Positions 27,201 through 42,100 are shown, counted from the stretch's first letter. The stretch is 64,000 nt of DNA from Cyprinodon diabolis (GCA_030533445.1 CM060064.1:40145787-40209786); one strand, 5' to 3'. The notes: generated from the sequence alone by a model not told the origin. Translations and numbers: made by a program.

Positions 27201-30200
27201 CCCCCATAGACAGAATGTTTTCAATTGGTCTCATAGTCCAAAAAAAGAAATCTACACAAGTAATCATGATATATTACTCAGGAAATTAAAGCATTATTGT
27301 GTACGGTGATGGATAAGGAAGTTAGCAATGAAAGGAAGGTAAAAATTTGTAAAAAATTATGTTTGGATTTGTTTGTATATACTGTACTGTACTATCCTTC
27401 AGTGTGTGTTAACATTTAATAAAAATATTTGGGGGGAAAAAAAGGGTGAGTATTTGTCATCATGCTTGGACACTGTTCGTGATGTCCCTCGGGTTTCAGT
27501 ATTTACAACAAAACATTTATTATCTACATCAATTACATATTCAAGTTTTCAAAAGTATTACAGCTTGTTTTGTTTGTTAGCAGATACAAACATTTTCTGT
27601 TCAGGTGAGAGTTTACAGCAGCCCCTGGATGGTATCAAATCAGAGATGAATAAGCTATAAGACTGGTTTGACATAAACAAATTGTCCTTGCAATTTGATA
27701 TCTAATTATTTTAAAATGTAAAAAATATATAGATGTGAAATACAAAAAGATTGGGCTAAAGGTGGAACAAGTTAATGAAATATTATATTTCTATTATTGA
27801 CTACAAAGTCTGCTGAAGCAATGTAATTCTTAGTAAAGAGAATCATTTTCTGAAGTATAAAGTATCTCACATTGTCTGGGGTAACACTTAAATCGTCATG
27901 CATGCGGCAGAAAAGAGACATCAGGATAGTTCATAAGGCAGACCATCATGACCATTATTTATTAATTGCTGTTTGTTTAGATTCTTAGATTGCTAGAATT
28001 TAAAACCTGAAAATGTATTTATAAAGCTAGAAAAAAAACCTACCAGACAACATACACAACGTTTTGCTAAGAAACTTGAACTGCTTGAAAAAACATGAAT
28101 GTGGATTTCAAAAAATGATTTCAAAGTATGGAACACACTCAGTGTTAAATTAAAGCAACGTCCAGGGATGAGGCTGTTGGAAAACAGGCTCAAAGTTCTT
28201 TTGTATAAAGATACGAGTTGGAAGGAAGGGTAGTGAGCATCAATAGGGACTCTCAGTCACTCTACAAAGGTGTATACGTTTTGTTACAATGGTCATGGAT
28301 ATGTGTGCTATGGATTATAACTGTACAAATGAAGATGTGTGTGGGCTCATGTGAATGAAATTTTTTTTATTTATTGCTCACTTTATGGACGTCTAAATAG
28401 TATTAGTAAAGTAGGAATCAGAATGATTGTTGGTGTGAAGAACTTCTGCAAAGTTTGCATGTTCTCCCTGTGCATGCATGGATTCTCTCCGGGTACTCCG
28501 GTTTCCTCTTACAGTACAAAAATATGACTGTTAGGTTAACTGGCTTCTCTAAATTCTCCTTAGGTGTGAGTGTGTGCATGAATGGTTGTATATCTCTGCT
28601 GCCCTGTGATGGAGTGGCAACCTGTCCAGGGTATACCATGCCTCTTCCCCGTAGACAACTGAAGATTGGCACCAGCACCCTTCATGACCCCATTTGTGAT
28701 TAAGCGTGTCAGAAAATGGATGGATTTGTATTACTATTATATTTTAAATAGATATATTTTATATTATATACTACTGTATTACAAAGTTAAACAATTGAAC
28801 ATAAACATTAGGAAAAAACTGCTTGGAGTTAATGCAAAACGGCCAATTATAGCAAAATGCATAAGCACACACTGATCCAATATTATATTCAATGGGTCTT
28901 TTTTAATCAACCATGGTCTGAATGCAATCAGCTCAACTAGACTCGATAAGGCTAAAAAATTTACAGAGCACTCAAGCGAAGCCACTGCATATATCTATAT
29001 TTTTTTTATTGTATATAAAGCCTATTACTAAATCAACCAAAAGCCAGTGATATACCGCCTGTGGGTTTTTGACAACACAGGACAATCAGCAATTGACATA
29101 TCTAGAATTGCTCCATCAGAATTTGAAGAGGCATGAGGTATGAAGAGTTAATAAGAAAATTGACAACAATATACTGTTTCTCAATCACTGCACTGACTCT
29201 ATATTAGAGTAAGGATTTTAAAATATTTTAGATGGTCTAAAAGGCAGTAATATTCATCATCTGAAAAACATTTCAGAATTGCTTGCTAGGTATTAGCCAT
29301 CTTTGTCGACCCCTCAGATGAATCAGAGATATTTTTACTTAAGAAACTCTCTTGAAACCTCAGATATGCAAACTTGGGCTCTACTAAATAAAACCTAAAT
29401 AAAAGCACATTAATCCAGTTTTTTTACAAGGGTAATATATCATTTTATCAAGTGGCAATCAGTGCGCTTCCGTTCACTTGGCTTACAATAACATCTCTGA
29501 TGTACGTTCCTCATAAAGCTTTATTACAGTCAACATAGCTTCGTTTACCTTTGGTTTTCAACAGATCTACATGATAAAATTCTGAATTTTACCATGTATT
29601 GTTTTGATTCTTAAAAATCAATTTACAATGTCTACCTAACTAAAAAGTGTTATAAATTGAAAACACTTCAATATAATTTTGCAACAACAAACACGTAGAT
29701 TTTAAAAAGCTCTATCCTGACAGCAACGTGGTGTTTTCCTTTTTTAATCCGAGCTGTTGAATGGTAGTATGACACATAATCCAGGAGTCACAACTTATAA
29801 TCAGTCATGTAGCATTGAAGATTTTGACTTTGACAGAGGCTGTTTACATCCTACTAAACTCTGTGAACAGTAATGCTTACATTACCAGAGCCATAAAAAT
29901 GTAGGAACTAGAGTCCTGCTGAGCTCCATAAATTCAAACCTGGTAAAGCCCCACACTAAGTGGACATGACTGGCAATCTGTACCCTAAATAATGCTGCTA
30001 TACAAGGACAAGTTGAAAAATAAGAAACATCACTGTGGAGGTAAATCAAAAATGGCATCCTTATAAAATGCTTTTATAGTGACATTAATCAGCTGCCTAC
30101 ATCATAATCCCAAGTGACAAACTCCTGGTACTTTTAGGTAACACTTGTGTGAATTCCTTTGAGTGGTGGGTTGAGCTGTCACTCAGAGGAGCAACGGGCT

Positions 30201-33200
30201 GTGAACAGGCCTCCAGTGTTTGGACTGGAGGGCTTGTCGGACAGAGTGCCAACCTAAACAGGCGGCAAAGGACTCTTCTTGATGGTTGACCAAACAATCC
30301 TCAGCCGCTGCCATACTTCACGCTGTCCGCACAGCTCAGTCACACACTCTAATCTAAACAAACGAACCCTGGTCAGGCCCACTTACAACTCCAACAAACA
30401 TGGCATGCAAACTGTGGTCCAATGGAGACAGGTGAGATAAAAACATTATATCATCATTGTTATTCATTCTAACATGAAATTATTTAGTTTAATAAATACA
30501 GGGAAAAACTTAACTTTAAAATATTTTCATAACTTTCTTTTGCAAACAAATATCCAGTTTTCTTACATAGGGTTTATATGCCGATTGCAATTTAATAGTT
30601 TATCATTTATATTTTCAGTTATCATGGCTATCTATGATAGAATTGTTTAATGGGCTTGTTGCACACAGTGGGTTTCATTGTGAAATAAGTCGGTATATGT
30701 TTGTTAAACGTGTGGAAATACATACAAAAATATGAAGATACAGGAAATTGGGTTATTTTGAACCTAAAAGCTAACAGGGCTTATTTCTTATATAGAAAAA
30801 TTAGGAAACACATTTAAAATTGTCACTGTTGTGTATTTTTAACTACATATGCACATGGTGTCACTGATTAATAATAAATTACTGTTGACTGCGAATGGAT
30901 TTAAGGTGAACATTTAACTAGATATAGCCAGTTTTGAAACTATGTTATCAACATTTCTTACATCAAAAATCTATGGCGATTAGCAGTTTTAGGCCTAATA
31001 TAGAGGCATGTAGATAAATCCAATAGGTATTTAGCTATTGTAAACTTTTAATATGATTTGAAACCAAGGCAAAACAATACAGTAAAAACAACTAAGTTTG
31101 AAAAACTATTACAGTATGACTAAAAAAGGCATTTGGGTAAACAAAAAGAAATATCTCTTTTCTAATGCTGGCCAAAAGCTAGAAACAACGTGGCGGATCT
31201 TCACAGTTGAACATCAATCTATTCTATACAGAAAATGTAGCACTTTGAAAATAATCACATTTATGCAGAAAATCCCTATAAGGGCTTTAAAGATGGTCCA
31301 GTCAGGAAAAAAAAACTTGAATATCAGATCACAGTCACACTATTTCGGCTGTTATGTTTGTATGGCTGCCAAAAATGTGTTTTGTGAATTCGCTGTGATC
31401 TTTGACTATAATCTAGCTGATGTGCAAAGTGCAAGGGAATCTTTTTTTTTTGCCAAGTATGATGAAACAAATAGTCCATAAATGACCATATTTGGATAAC
31501 TTTTGTTTCCACTATGGCTAACTTTACTTCATATGCAGGTAAATGGTTTGTGCTTATAGTTCAAACAATCCCTCACACATTTCCCCCCCCTCTGACAAGC
31601 AGAGGTTTCCTTTCAGACATGTCTACAGTCAAAATCAGCTCGTCCATCATCAGTGCTGCTGACACCGGGAAGTCTGTCCGTGCATTGAGCGGTGTACATG
31701 AGGGCAGCAGACAGTCGAGCCGCAGCCTTTGCTTAGCTCAGCAGCCTCCTAACTGATCATAACAAGTCTTCTTTTCAACACTTTGTTAAAACCGTCAGCC
31801 CTAAGGCCCGGCGGATGTCATCTCCCTGTGATGTCTGGGGTAAATTGAACCAGTCTCATTCTCAATGAAGGGAAATTCTTTTACCCTCTTTCAACAGGCA
31901 TACAGGCCTGCTCTTAGACCTGTATATCACTGTTAATGTTATCTTTACCTCCCATGGGGCTTTTTACTTCATCTCCTGTGCTGCCGTGAGCCAGAGTTCT
32001 ACATCCTGACCAAATCAGACCGAGAGAACCAGCAGACCAGCCAGAGGCCTGAATCTTGTTGTCAGACTGTACAACCTGTGCAGAGCCAGGAACTAGCCGT
32101 CAAAAGGAAGATTTATAGAGACCCGGCTGTCAGGGGGCATTCTAAACCCCCACCTCCTGCCCCCATTCCACAGAAAGGAGGAGCTCTTTTTTTTTTAAAC
32201 AATAACATCCAAATCGCCTCCGTCTCAGTGGGGTTGAAGGATAGCGAAGGAGTGCTCAGCATGCCTGTTTGTCTTGAGAGACACTGCTGTCCGCTGCACT
32301 GATGAGAAGAGTGGTAAGGGGGCACAACAGTAAAGGGACACAAAAGGTGCAACTGAAGCAAAAATGAGATGCAAGAACTTCCACAAATTGAGATAAATGA
32401 ATTCATAATAAAATATGACATGTCAAGACAATAAAAGGGCTAACTCTTATTGAACCATTATGCTTGTGAATCAACAAAACTGAACTGTTCAATTTAAAAA
32501 TAAGATGAAAACGGTCTGCAAACTGCTTCTTCTACTCCCAAGGTGCATAACGAGGAACAAGGATCTTCTGTAGTGCAGATTCAAGCAAAGTAAAATGCTT
32601 TTCCTTGTTAAAATGCATACAAAAAGGATTTTGTTTGGCTTTTAATTATTTTTATGTAACCCATGATCAAAATACATGTGTTGCCTTAGACACTGTAAAA
32701 TCACAGACTGTGAAAACACCCTGAAGTTTTAAACGAGGAGCTGATTTAATACAAGAAGATATCCAATCCACCTGAAAGCTGAGAGAATTCCACGTCCATG
32801 TTAAAACGTGAATTACCTGTGCATAAAGTACCATGGTATAGTTCCAGGGGTTTTGTGCAGTTTGTAATGTAATCTGTATGGAGGTAGATCAGTCTCAATT
32901 TTCACAAATACCCATATGCGCTTCATACATGCACAGGACAAGATCCACACATGCACAGAACGATTCACACAAGCACAAACAAATTCACACATGCACAGAA
33001 AAACATTCACCAAAGTATTTCTGGTCTATAAATGATCATAAATTAAATTACAAAGTACTAGTGGTCTTTAAACTTCACTGCATTTGTGTGTGGATTTTGG
33101 GGACTGTGCTGACATGCCTCGAAATACAAATGCCTTTTTTTAAGCAGGGAATGGTTTACCACCAATCACAAAGCTTCCTTTTATACAGTAAGCCAATTAC

Positions 33201-36147
33201 AAACTACTCCACGTCAGGGCAGTCTCAAAAATCCACACACAAATGCTGTGAAGTTTAAAGACTACTGGTACGCCGATGATGTCCACCTCATCCATCTCAA
33301 AAATATGTAGTTGCGCCCCCCGGCTCCAATATTTACTCTCTTCTTATTTCAGTGTTTATTAACTAGACTCAACTTTGACTCTTTTCAAACTAGACAAATG
33401 TTTTATTTTCTCACCCTTGTGTTCAGTCTGTAATAGGGATTGAGGTGAATTTTTAGCTGGTCCTGTGATCCATATTTAAAAACAGTTGTCCATGTTCTCT
33501 GGCTATGTGCCATTGGCATCAGAGACTCCGAAAAATAGTCAGCTGTGGCGGGCAGCACACTGCTTGAATAATCCCAGGTTCTCTTGAGGTCTTTTAGGGT
33601 TGCCCAAGGAAAAAAGGCTCTGACTGATAGGTCAGACAAAGAGTGGGTCAAAAAAACCCTTACGACTAAAGAAATTGAGGCAAACCCAGTACAGCAGGGC
33701 CGGGACCTCACCCTAGAGTGAGTGCCTGGGGTTTTTTGGCGAGCTCCTGTTCGTCAGATTCCTTCTACAGGGAACCTAGCCAAGCCAAGCCGGAACAAGT
33801 GATGCAAGGCCAACCTCCATTGGGCCGTTGATTCCATAATGTGGACACTGGTATGAATGAACGTGATTGTAAATACATGCAGCCGCAATTAGCTTTCTTT
33901 GCAGAATAGCTGGGCACTCCCTTAGAAATAAGATGAGGAGCTCAACCACACAGGAGGAACTTGGAGCAAAGCCAGTTCTCCTTCACATGAAGAGGAGTCT
34001 GCTGAAGTGGGTTAAATATCTCTTCCGCATGCCCCCTTGACACCTCTCTTGGAAGGTATTCTTCCTATGTTGAGACCCAGGGCACTGCTAAGAACATGTT
34101 GGAGGGATTATATCTCTTGGCTGGCCCCGGAACACCTCAGGTTTTTCCTAGAGCATCTGAAGGAGGTGTCTAGGAGAAAGAAGTTTGGGAGTATCTGCTA
34201 AGACTGCTGCCCCTGCGACCTGGTCCTGTTTAAGCGGCAGAAGATGAGTACAAGCACATTTAAACTTGCACAATGCCTTTTATGCATATTTTTAGGAAGT
34301 TTCATTTGGGCAAGATGCAGCAAATCCAAACCATAAAATTACTTAAATAGAACTTTTCTGACAAAATGGAGTAAACCAAAGATCTCAAACCAGTACAAGA
34401 AATTCAACGGAAAATAGGAAAGAAAGTTGCTGGGATCTTTCCATCTGGGAAGGGTATTGAACCATGTCTAAGGATTTGAACACCACCAAGCAACACTAAG
34501 AAAACATGGAATAGTCAAAACCTGCCCTGAAAGCTGTCAACAAAGCTGGCATCTATGGCAGAGTTCCTCAAAGAAAAGAACAAAGAATAAAAAAACATTA
34601 AGGACAATTTGATGATCTGCAAAGCTTTTTGGAAAATATTGCATGAGCTGATTCTGATATCTTTATTTCCCCCAATAAATGGCATTGCTATTCAAAGAGT
34701 GAGGGAAAGTTTTATTGCCATTCTACTCATTTAACCACAAGTTGAAACGAACTTTGGTCCTGGTGCAGCTTGATAACAGAGTAAGATGTAAGCAAAAACA
34801 AAACAAAAACAAAAGACGATTTAAAAAGGCTATCAAACAAAATTTAAATGCTATAATGCAGACTTTAAAAGACAATAATATATATTTATAGAATGTAACA
34901 GTGAGAGGTTATAGAAATATTATAGTTAGTGTACAAATGGGAAGTTAAAATGTATACATTGTGTAATTGTGCAAAGTTCAGAGTTAAGAAACATTCAGAA
35001 ACTACAACCTGCATCTACCTAAATGATAACATTGCAATCTGAAAAATATCGATGTATATCAATAAAGGCAATATTAAAATTAATCAGCATCATTTTGTTT
35101 TATGCATAAACATCTATTTATTCTAAATCCAAAAGGATTCTGGATTTTGTCTAAATTTTACTACAATGCAACTTTAGGTTTGCAAATTCCAAGCAAAATT
35201 ATTGCCTTATATTTAACCTGCACCACACTCTAAAAACAACCAAATATTTTACTGGGCCTGTCTCATAACAACTGGCTTTAATCAAGAGATCCTTCAGAGA
35301 CAAAAAAAGAAGAGCATTTTTTTTTCTTTTTTTTAACCGATTTAAGCCCTTTCCTTTCTTCTAAAACTACGTCATTTTGAGTAAGTAATGATACCATTTC
35401 ATGTCTTTAAGTGATACTCTGATGTTCCTGTGCTATAAGTGTAACAGCGGCGGCCGTTACTGCGGCTAGACGACTGCAGCGCAACTCCATTACCTCACAT
35501 ATAATCAGAGCGCAGACAGCTGACCGGCTGATTAATGGCTTCAACCTGGCCGGCACGCCTGCACGAAGATGCTGCCCGAGCAAAGAGCTGCCATTAGTGG
35601 CACTCACGATATGAGTTTAGAATAAACAGAATCAACAGGCCTGTCAACAACAAAGCCGCATCCAAAACAAGCCTGCCTCTAGGGGCGCTCAAAGATCCAA
35701 GATGCTTCAGAAAAGAAAACGTTTGCATGTGTTAGAAAGAAACAAAATAATCCTTCAGATCATATGAGGATCTTGGACTAATTTGTTTAGTCACATTAAC
35801 ACCTTAAACAGTGGGTAAAGGTTTTCAGGGGCAAACATTTAAGATTGCAGAAACATGTTAAACCAATAGACTTATATGTGTATTAAATGATGAAATAAAT
35901 AGTGATTAAGGTCAATGCATAGCATGCACTGATGATAAAGGTTAATGCAAATATTTATAACAGCGGCGAAAATAAAGAACTTTGCTTGAGTCACTGTGTG
36001 CACAAAGGTCATTCAAATGTTTGAATATCCAGATTTGCCTCAGGTTTAACCCCACTTGCTGTTTGTCCACTCTGATTCCAGCCAAATGCAAAGCAGGGCT
36101 TATAAAAAACGTCTGGATTTTATAGGCTTTTAGGATTATTATTAATA

Positions 36148-36181
<34 letters not shown>

Positions 36182-39100
36182 AGAATGGAGAAACCTGAAT
36201 TTCATTAAGTTCAAAATCTGAAAAAGGTCTGCTGATTAGATGGTTTCAGTTTTCTGTTTCAATCTGCTGCTATCTCCAGAATCAGTGTCTGGCAGGAGAA
36301 ATCCCCACCAGTAATGTCTTCTCAGTATAGATGGCATCAGCGCACATGACTGCCAAATTCCTTCCACTTAATTATCTCTGAGCGAGCCTTTCAAGTCGAG
36401 GTCACGAGAGGAAAACTATGAAATCAACCATAAACCTGGTCAATGGTACAATTATATTTTAAAATGGGAAAATCACTCCTTCCAGGACAGGCTGTAACTT
36501 TGCCTAATTTTTTACTTATTATTTACATTTTTCATTCGTTTCTCAAATTAAAGATTTATTGCTCTTGTGCATTGACAAAATAGGTTTATATATCTGCCAC
36601 ATTACTGCAAACTTCTTTGAAGAAATAAAAGCAGTAAAAGAAGACACAGTTCATAAAGTACAAAAATAACTACTATCCAGCAATCAGAAGCCAACTCAGA
36701 GCATTTATGGGCAAAAGCTTTGGGGCATTCTAGCTGAAAGTAATCATTACTTCTTTTTTCTTTCTTATATGGTTATATTGAAAACATCTTCCTTAAAAGC
36801 AAAGTGTGACTGAATAAATCAGGTTCTGGTCTTGATCTGAGATGAGCTGGAGGTCAGATATTTGGCTGCCTGAGTGAACATCAGCTGACCAGAGTGAGGC
36901 ATGAGGATGGTGGTGGTATGCTAATGTGGTTGGAGAAAACAGCTTTCTTCTAGTAAGAGGAAAAATAAATCTCTGCTTTGGTATCTAAAACCCCAACAAA
37001 GCCCCAACCGGCTGGAAAAAGAAGAATAAAGCAGTGGAATTTTTTTATACTTTTAAGACATAAAAAGAAAATGGATTTATTAACAACAAAGTTTCTCCAA
37101 CCAAAAACTAATATACATATAATGGTGTATACAGTATATAACATGTACTATTACATGTGTTATTAACACATGTAACACATGTTATGTATTAATTTCTCAT
37201 ATGCATATATAATACATAATCATGCAGTTAGTGTACATCCTAAGTAAACAGGAACAAAACTTTTTAAAACTCAAGTTTTTATGAGTGATATTACCTAAAA
37301 TGCTTAAATGATATTGATTCATGTTATAAGTGTTTTTTGGGGTTTTTTTTTTGGTTTAAAAACTTAAAAAAAACATGCCACAGTAATATAAATATCATAA
37401 AAGCAAAAAAAAAAAAATGTTAATCCCTGATTTTAATGAAGACAAAATCTAAAACAAATTGTAGAGACTGAGAACTGAATCAAGGTGATGCTCTATTTCT
37501 GTTTCATCTCCCTCAGATTTATATCAAACCCTTAACATTTCTTAGTAAAGTAATTACACATTTTTAGAAATCCTTCCCACATGAATCTAAACCGAGAGAA
37601 AGTCAGAGTACCTGTAGAAACCCTACAGACGGAATAAAACTCAATGATCAGCTTGTTAAACTCATTCAAATCAAAATTCTTAAGTGTGTATTTTTACTTA
37701 GTAAAGGTTAAAACCCTTTATTCTATACAAATACTACAAATAGCTAGTCTTATACCCAATGGTTGAAATATTTTAGTGGTACTATGAGTTATCTATCATT
37801 ATTCTATTCTTAATTTTAGCTGCAAGATGTTTGAAGGGATTCTTAAATATATTCCTCAATAAGCACAATAAGCACAGAGAGCAGTATTTATAATATCTAA
37901 AGCTGTGCATGCTAATGATGCTAATAGTTAATTTAAGATGCTAAAGGCAGTTTTAACTGCAAACTATGTAAATATTTTTCTGGACATATGCTATCTCACA
38001 CAAATAGGGTGATGTCTAAATAAATGATGGCCTCTCGTGGCAGGTGGGTAAAAAAATAATATCAATGCAGTTTCTCAGCAGATCAAAGCTCAGCAAATTA
38101 ATGCAGCTTCAAAACCTCAAACTACAATTTTATAATAATCTACCAGGTATTAAGCTAATCAAATTTCCTGATTACCAAGGAGCATTTTTCATTATGACTG
38201 TAAATCAGAATTTTAACATTTAATCTGTTAATTCATCTTTTCCAAGACAATCCATTCTCTGCAGTCGGAGAACAGTCCATACATCAGTTATGTATTCAAG
38301 AGAGTAAATCATTCACACATCTATATTTCATTTCTTCATTAAACACGCAGCTGGTTTTCTTTAGATTCATTTAAATATAAAATCATTTGAAATCATCCAA
38401 ACCATTTGTTATGCTATTATTTCCGTTTTAGCATCATTTGTTTTTTAATGAATATGGGACTTTATGAAAACTTAATAAGTGATGCAATAGAGCTCACAAA
38501 AATCCAATGAGATCATGCTTCCTGTGGGACAGCCTTCAGGGTTTAGAGATTATAAATACATATAGAGAGGCTCTGCTGAAAAAGGCTGCGCTTAAACTGA
38601 AATCAAACACTAGGAGATATCAGCCCTTGAATATTAATGAAAAATACGCTTCATGCACCCGTAAAATAAAAAAAATGACTGCCTTGATTCCCCTGAGATT
38701 GCTCTCAAACATACACTGGTCAAGTCCTGGCGAGTATTGGTTCAAATTTTGAGAGAGCAAAATTTGAACCAATAGTTTGAGTCTAATATCAACATAGCGG
38801 CGACGGACTTAAATCCAAAACTATGACGGCTGGACGTCTGTGGGCAGCTTGATGTGTCACTGACACAAATAAACATCACTACAGGCCACAAATACCTACC
38901 TCCAAACCAGTCCGCTGAGTGGCAGCTCAACATCTGGCATGTGCATCACTAAGCAAACATGGAGTAAGTCCTTGTGAACAAAAAAAGGAAACTAAAGCCT
39001 TAAACATATTTTCTGTTTACGTTCCTTCTTAAAAGATGCTGCAGGACGTCGCTGATTCATAGACATGGCTATATGCAGTCTGTTGCTGTGGCAGCCTTGG

Positions 39101-42100
39101 GTTAAGACCACAGGCCTCAGGAGGCCAAGGCCTCTCACATCTGGACAGCTCAGAAGCAGCTGGATGTAACTCAAAAATAATTGCTTCCTCTACAGTGTCC
39201 AGGAAAACACCAAGTGGCTGCCATGCTCACCGCTCCTCCCTGCAGGGAAGGCAACTAAATCAACATTTTAAGGCCGTTTATCTTCTTCTGACTTTGAAGC
39301 CTTTGTTTGAAAGGCAGCAAAAGGTACAAGATAACCAGTTTGATGCTGGCAGGTCAGGGCTGAGAACACAGTGCTGGAAATGCTGCATGTTACTAAAACA
39401 TTAAACTAAAGGAAGATATTAGTCATGCTTCAGGCTAAATTGTTTTCTCCACTACAAATGCTCTATACTTTTCAAACAGGCCTTATCAAAATATGGCCTT
39501 AATTTAAAAAAGCTAAAAATAAGCCCAAAAACTTTAATACTCAATAACTCTAATTTCCATGAGTAACAGATATGAGTGTGATGCTCTTGTTGGTACCGTG
39601 AGCAAAACGATGAACCCAGTAGTAGCAGAAATCCACTCCGAGGAAGGTTAGCCACCAGGTCCATGCAGAATCCCAAGGTAGCTCCAACAGGCGGAAGTGG
39701 TTCCACACATACATGTAAGCCGACAGCTCACAGCCTCTCATCACCAGCCTGGGCAAGGGATACAGTTAAAGATCAGAATAAGTTCAAACTGTTCTCACAA
39801 ATGAATTTTCTATTTCTCCAAATTGGAGAACTGGGGAAGAAACAGACTTGTTGGTATGTATTTTAGTACTTTCTGGTGAATGGATAAATTCAGGGTAATC
39901 CAGAGGTAAAACACACTGGAGGCTGCTAAACACTTACTGATGAGGCAGACATCAGCCAACTATGATGACTCTTGTCGGAAAATTTAGATTTCTCTTATTT
40001 CATATATTAATGTATCCTATTTAATCACTATAAAAGTTTTCACTCAGTGTGTTTCACCTTCAAGGCGATACAATTCTCTGCATAAGGGTGTTTGTAGACC
40101 AGACATAGCTTCTTCCCATAACAAACCAGTTTCTTTCTCAAGGTTCATTCATAACATGTTACTGTTAACCAAAGTGTGTGTAATTTGTTTTGACTAGGGC
40201 TGCAACTAACGATTATTTTAAAAATCGATGAATCGGCCGATTATTTTTTCGATTAATCGATGAATCAGACAAAAAATATTTTTTATATTAACCTCTTTAT
40301 TCCAAAATAAACATTTTAGACAGAACAAACAAGCACACAAGTGCAGGTTGCTCATTAACTGTACTGGTGCAATATGAAAAATAAATGTTTGTGTTAAAAC
40401 TACACAAACTTACATGAGAAATGTAGCTGTACATCCACAAAATATAGGGTACTTTGTTTCATAAAGCGCAAAAAAATACAGGCATTTTTGTTTTAAAAGC
40501 CTCTAAGGGGTTCAAACAATAGGTCCCCCCATTTCATCAAATGATTTTTTTTTAGACTAGAAGAGTTCTGCCTTTTAAGACAGGAAAGTATAGCAGTTAA
40601 AGTTGCTACTTGAGAAAATACTGAACCATAGAGATAAAAATAGCCCTGTGATTCAAATTATAAATTGTATTTGGAATAAAAATGAGAGAACTAGGGGTGC
40701 TAAAAAACACATCCTCCAAAGACAGATATTTACATGGGAATGTGGCATATAATTAATTGACATATTACTGATCTTGCTGGATTTTATTCTGCTTTACTTC
40801 CATAAATTGCAGGATCTTCTTTACTTTATCTTTGCCAGAAGATTTAAACTTTAAAAGCCTTGCCCTCATAATTTGCAGGTTAATTTATTTATAAAGGCTA
40901 TTTTAATTATTGTGATCAATTAGCGCCGTCAATCCCGGTGCATGCGCGCTTCATTTGCAGTCTAGACGTTGAGGGTAAACATCCAGTGGCTTATCGATTC
41001 GCTGTTGCAGCCCTAGTTTTGACTCTGACTACTTTTCCATTATTGTAAGTAATGGGGAAGGAACGCTGCTCAGGCAGAACAGGGTAGAATACTGTGCAAT
41101 GAAGGCTGTATGATGAATTGTTCTCTCTTTGGAAAGATATGAAAATATGTGCCGACTGAGTGAAATCCATCGATCTCTGTTTATTTAACTAGGGTGAATA
41201 GTTGAATACTTTTTTTTCCCATTACACTCTACACATTCAACAATAAATTTGCAAGAATGGTTTCAACTAATGCATAAACAACCTAGTCAAAGCTCAGAGT
41301 CCACTTGAGAATCTGCACCAAGACTTTGAATATGGGTGTGGACAGTCATTCTCTGTCTAATCACAAAGATCTTGATCCACTTTAGTAATATATATTAGCC
41401 ATTTGTTTTCTGTAGATGTACAAAGCAATCAGAGGTATACCCCTAAGATCTGCAGCTATTATTGCTCCCCAGGGTTTTACAAAAGTACCACTGAAAGGAT
41501 TGATTAAGATGGATTAAGTATAGATTCTTGACTCTTCTGATTTTTTTATTTATTCATTTTCTACGACATATTATAAAATGTATAAAATACATTATTATAC
41601 ACTTTTCCCATAGTTATATTTTCATTCACTTTATATAATTTATAATATATATATATATATAATCGTCTGCACTTTTCAAGCCTTTGACAAGGACATAACT
41701 AAAAGACTGCATTAAATCTAAATAAATGTGTTTTACTAAAGCATTTTGCATTTAACATTTTACTCTAAGCGGGACTTATCATTTACTTTCAACAACATAA
41801 TTTTTTTGCTATGCAACAGAATGAAATAAAATGAAAAAGATAAAAAGACCTTTTAGAACATGCAATGGAACCGTCTGTATCATTATTCCAATGTCTTCAA
41901 ACTACAATAAATGGCCTATTTACATCTCTTAACTGTCCAGTGCACTTACAGGGGCAATCTAGAGATCATTCCAGCAGAAATGGAGGTGAGGCCGTCACTG
42001 AGCGTCACGACCGGTCTTCCTGTCATCATTGCACCCACCACCAGCTCCAGCAGCATCAGTCCCACAAAGAACGGAGTGGCCTGCGCATACAAAGCCAACC

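Larger units (their letters stand above)
21085..39596 (-). other. agmo: agmo intron 3 (18.5 kb)
   Basis: This is the largest intron. I recognise a SINE-like copy (28440-28727), a MITE (33059-33267), an RTE-like LINE end (33875-34253), a GT microsatellite (36150-36179), a 10-bp hairpin (23901-23925), a palindrome (37151-37175) and a 17-bp hairpin (38735-38774). 23160-23900 is a GC-richer, repeat-like block of unknown type. 21600-23150, 23950-28430, 28730-33050 and 34300-38700 are AT-rich with no gene recognised. Patches at 30100-30400 and 35430-35700 are less AT-rich and may be conserved non-coding elements. Confidence 0.8.

Noticed and set aside
31098..31481. 127-codon plus-strand frame in intron 3
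   Set aside because: It is AT-rich, has no recognisable domain, no splice context and a composition like the surrounding intron; most likely chance.
32930..33005. Repeated 'cacacatgcacag' phrases, considered as a CRISPR-like array or tandem repeat
   Set aside because: Units are short, irregular and degenerate CA-rich simple sequence in a vertebrate intron.
33403..33711. 102-codon minus-strand frame beside the RTE-like LINE
   Set aside because: No recognisable domain in either strand's translation; not continuous with the LINE frame.
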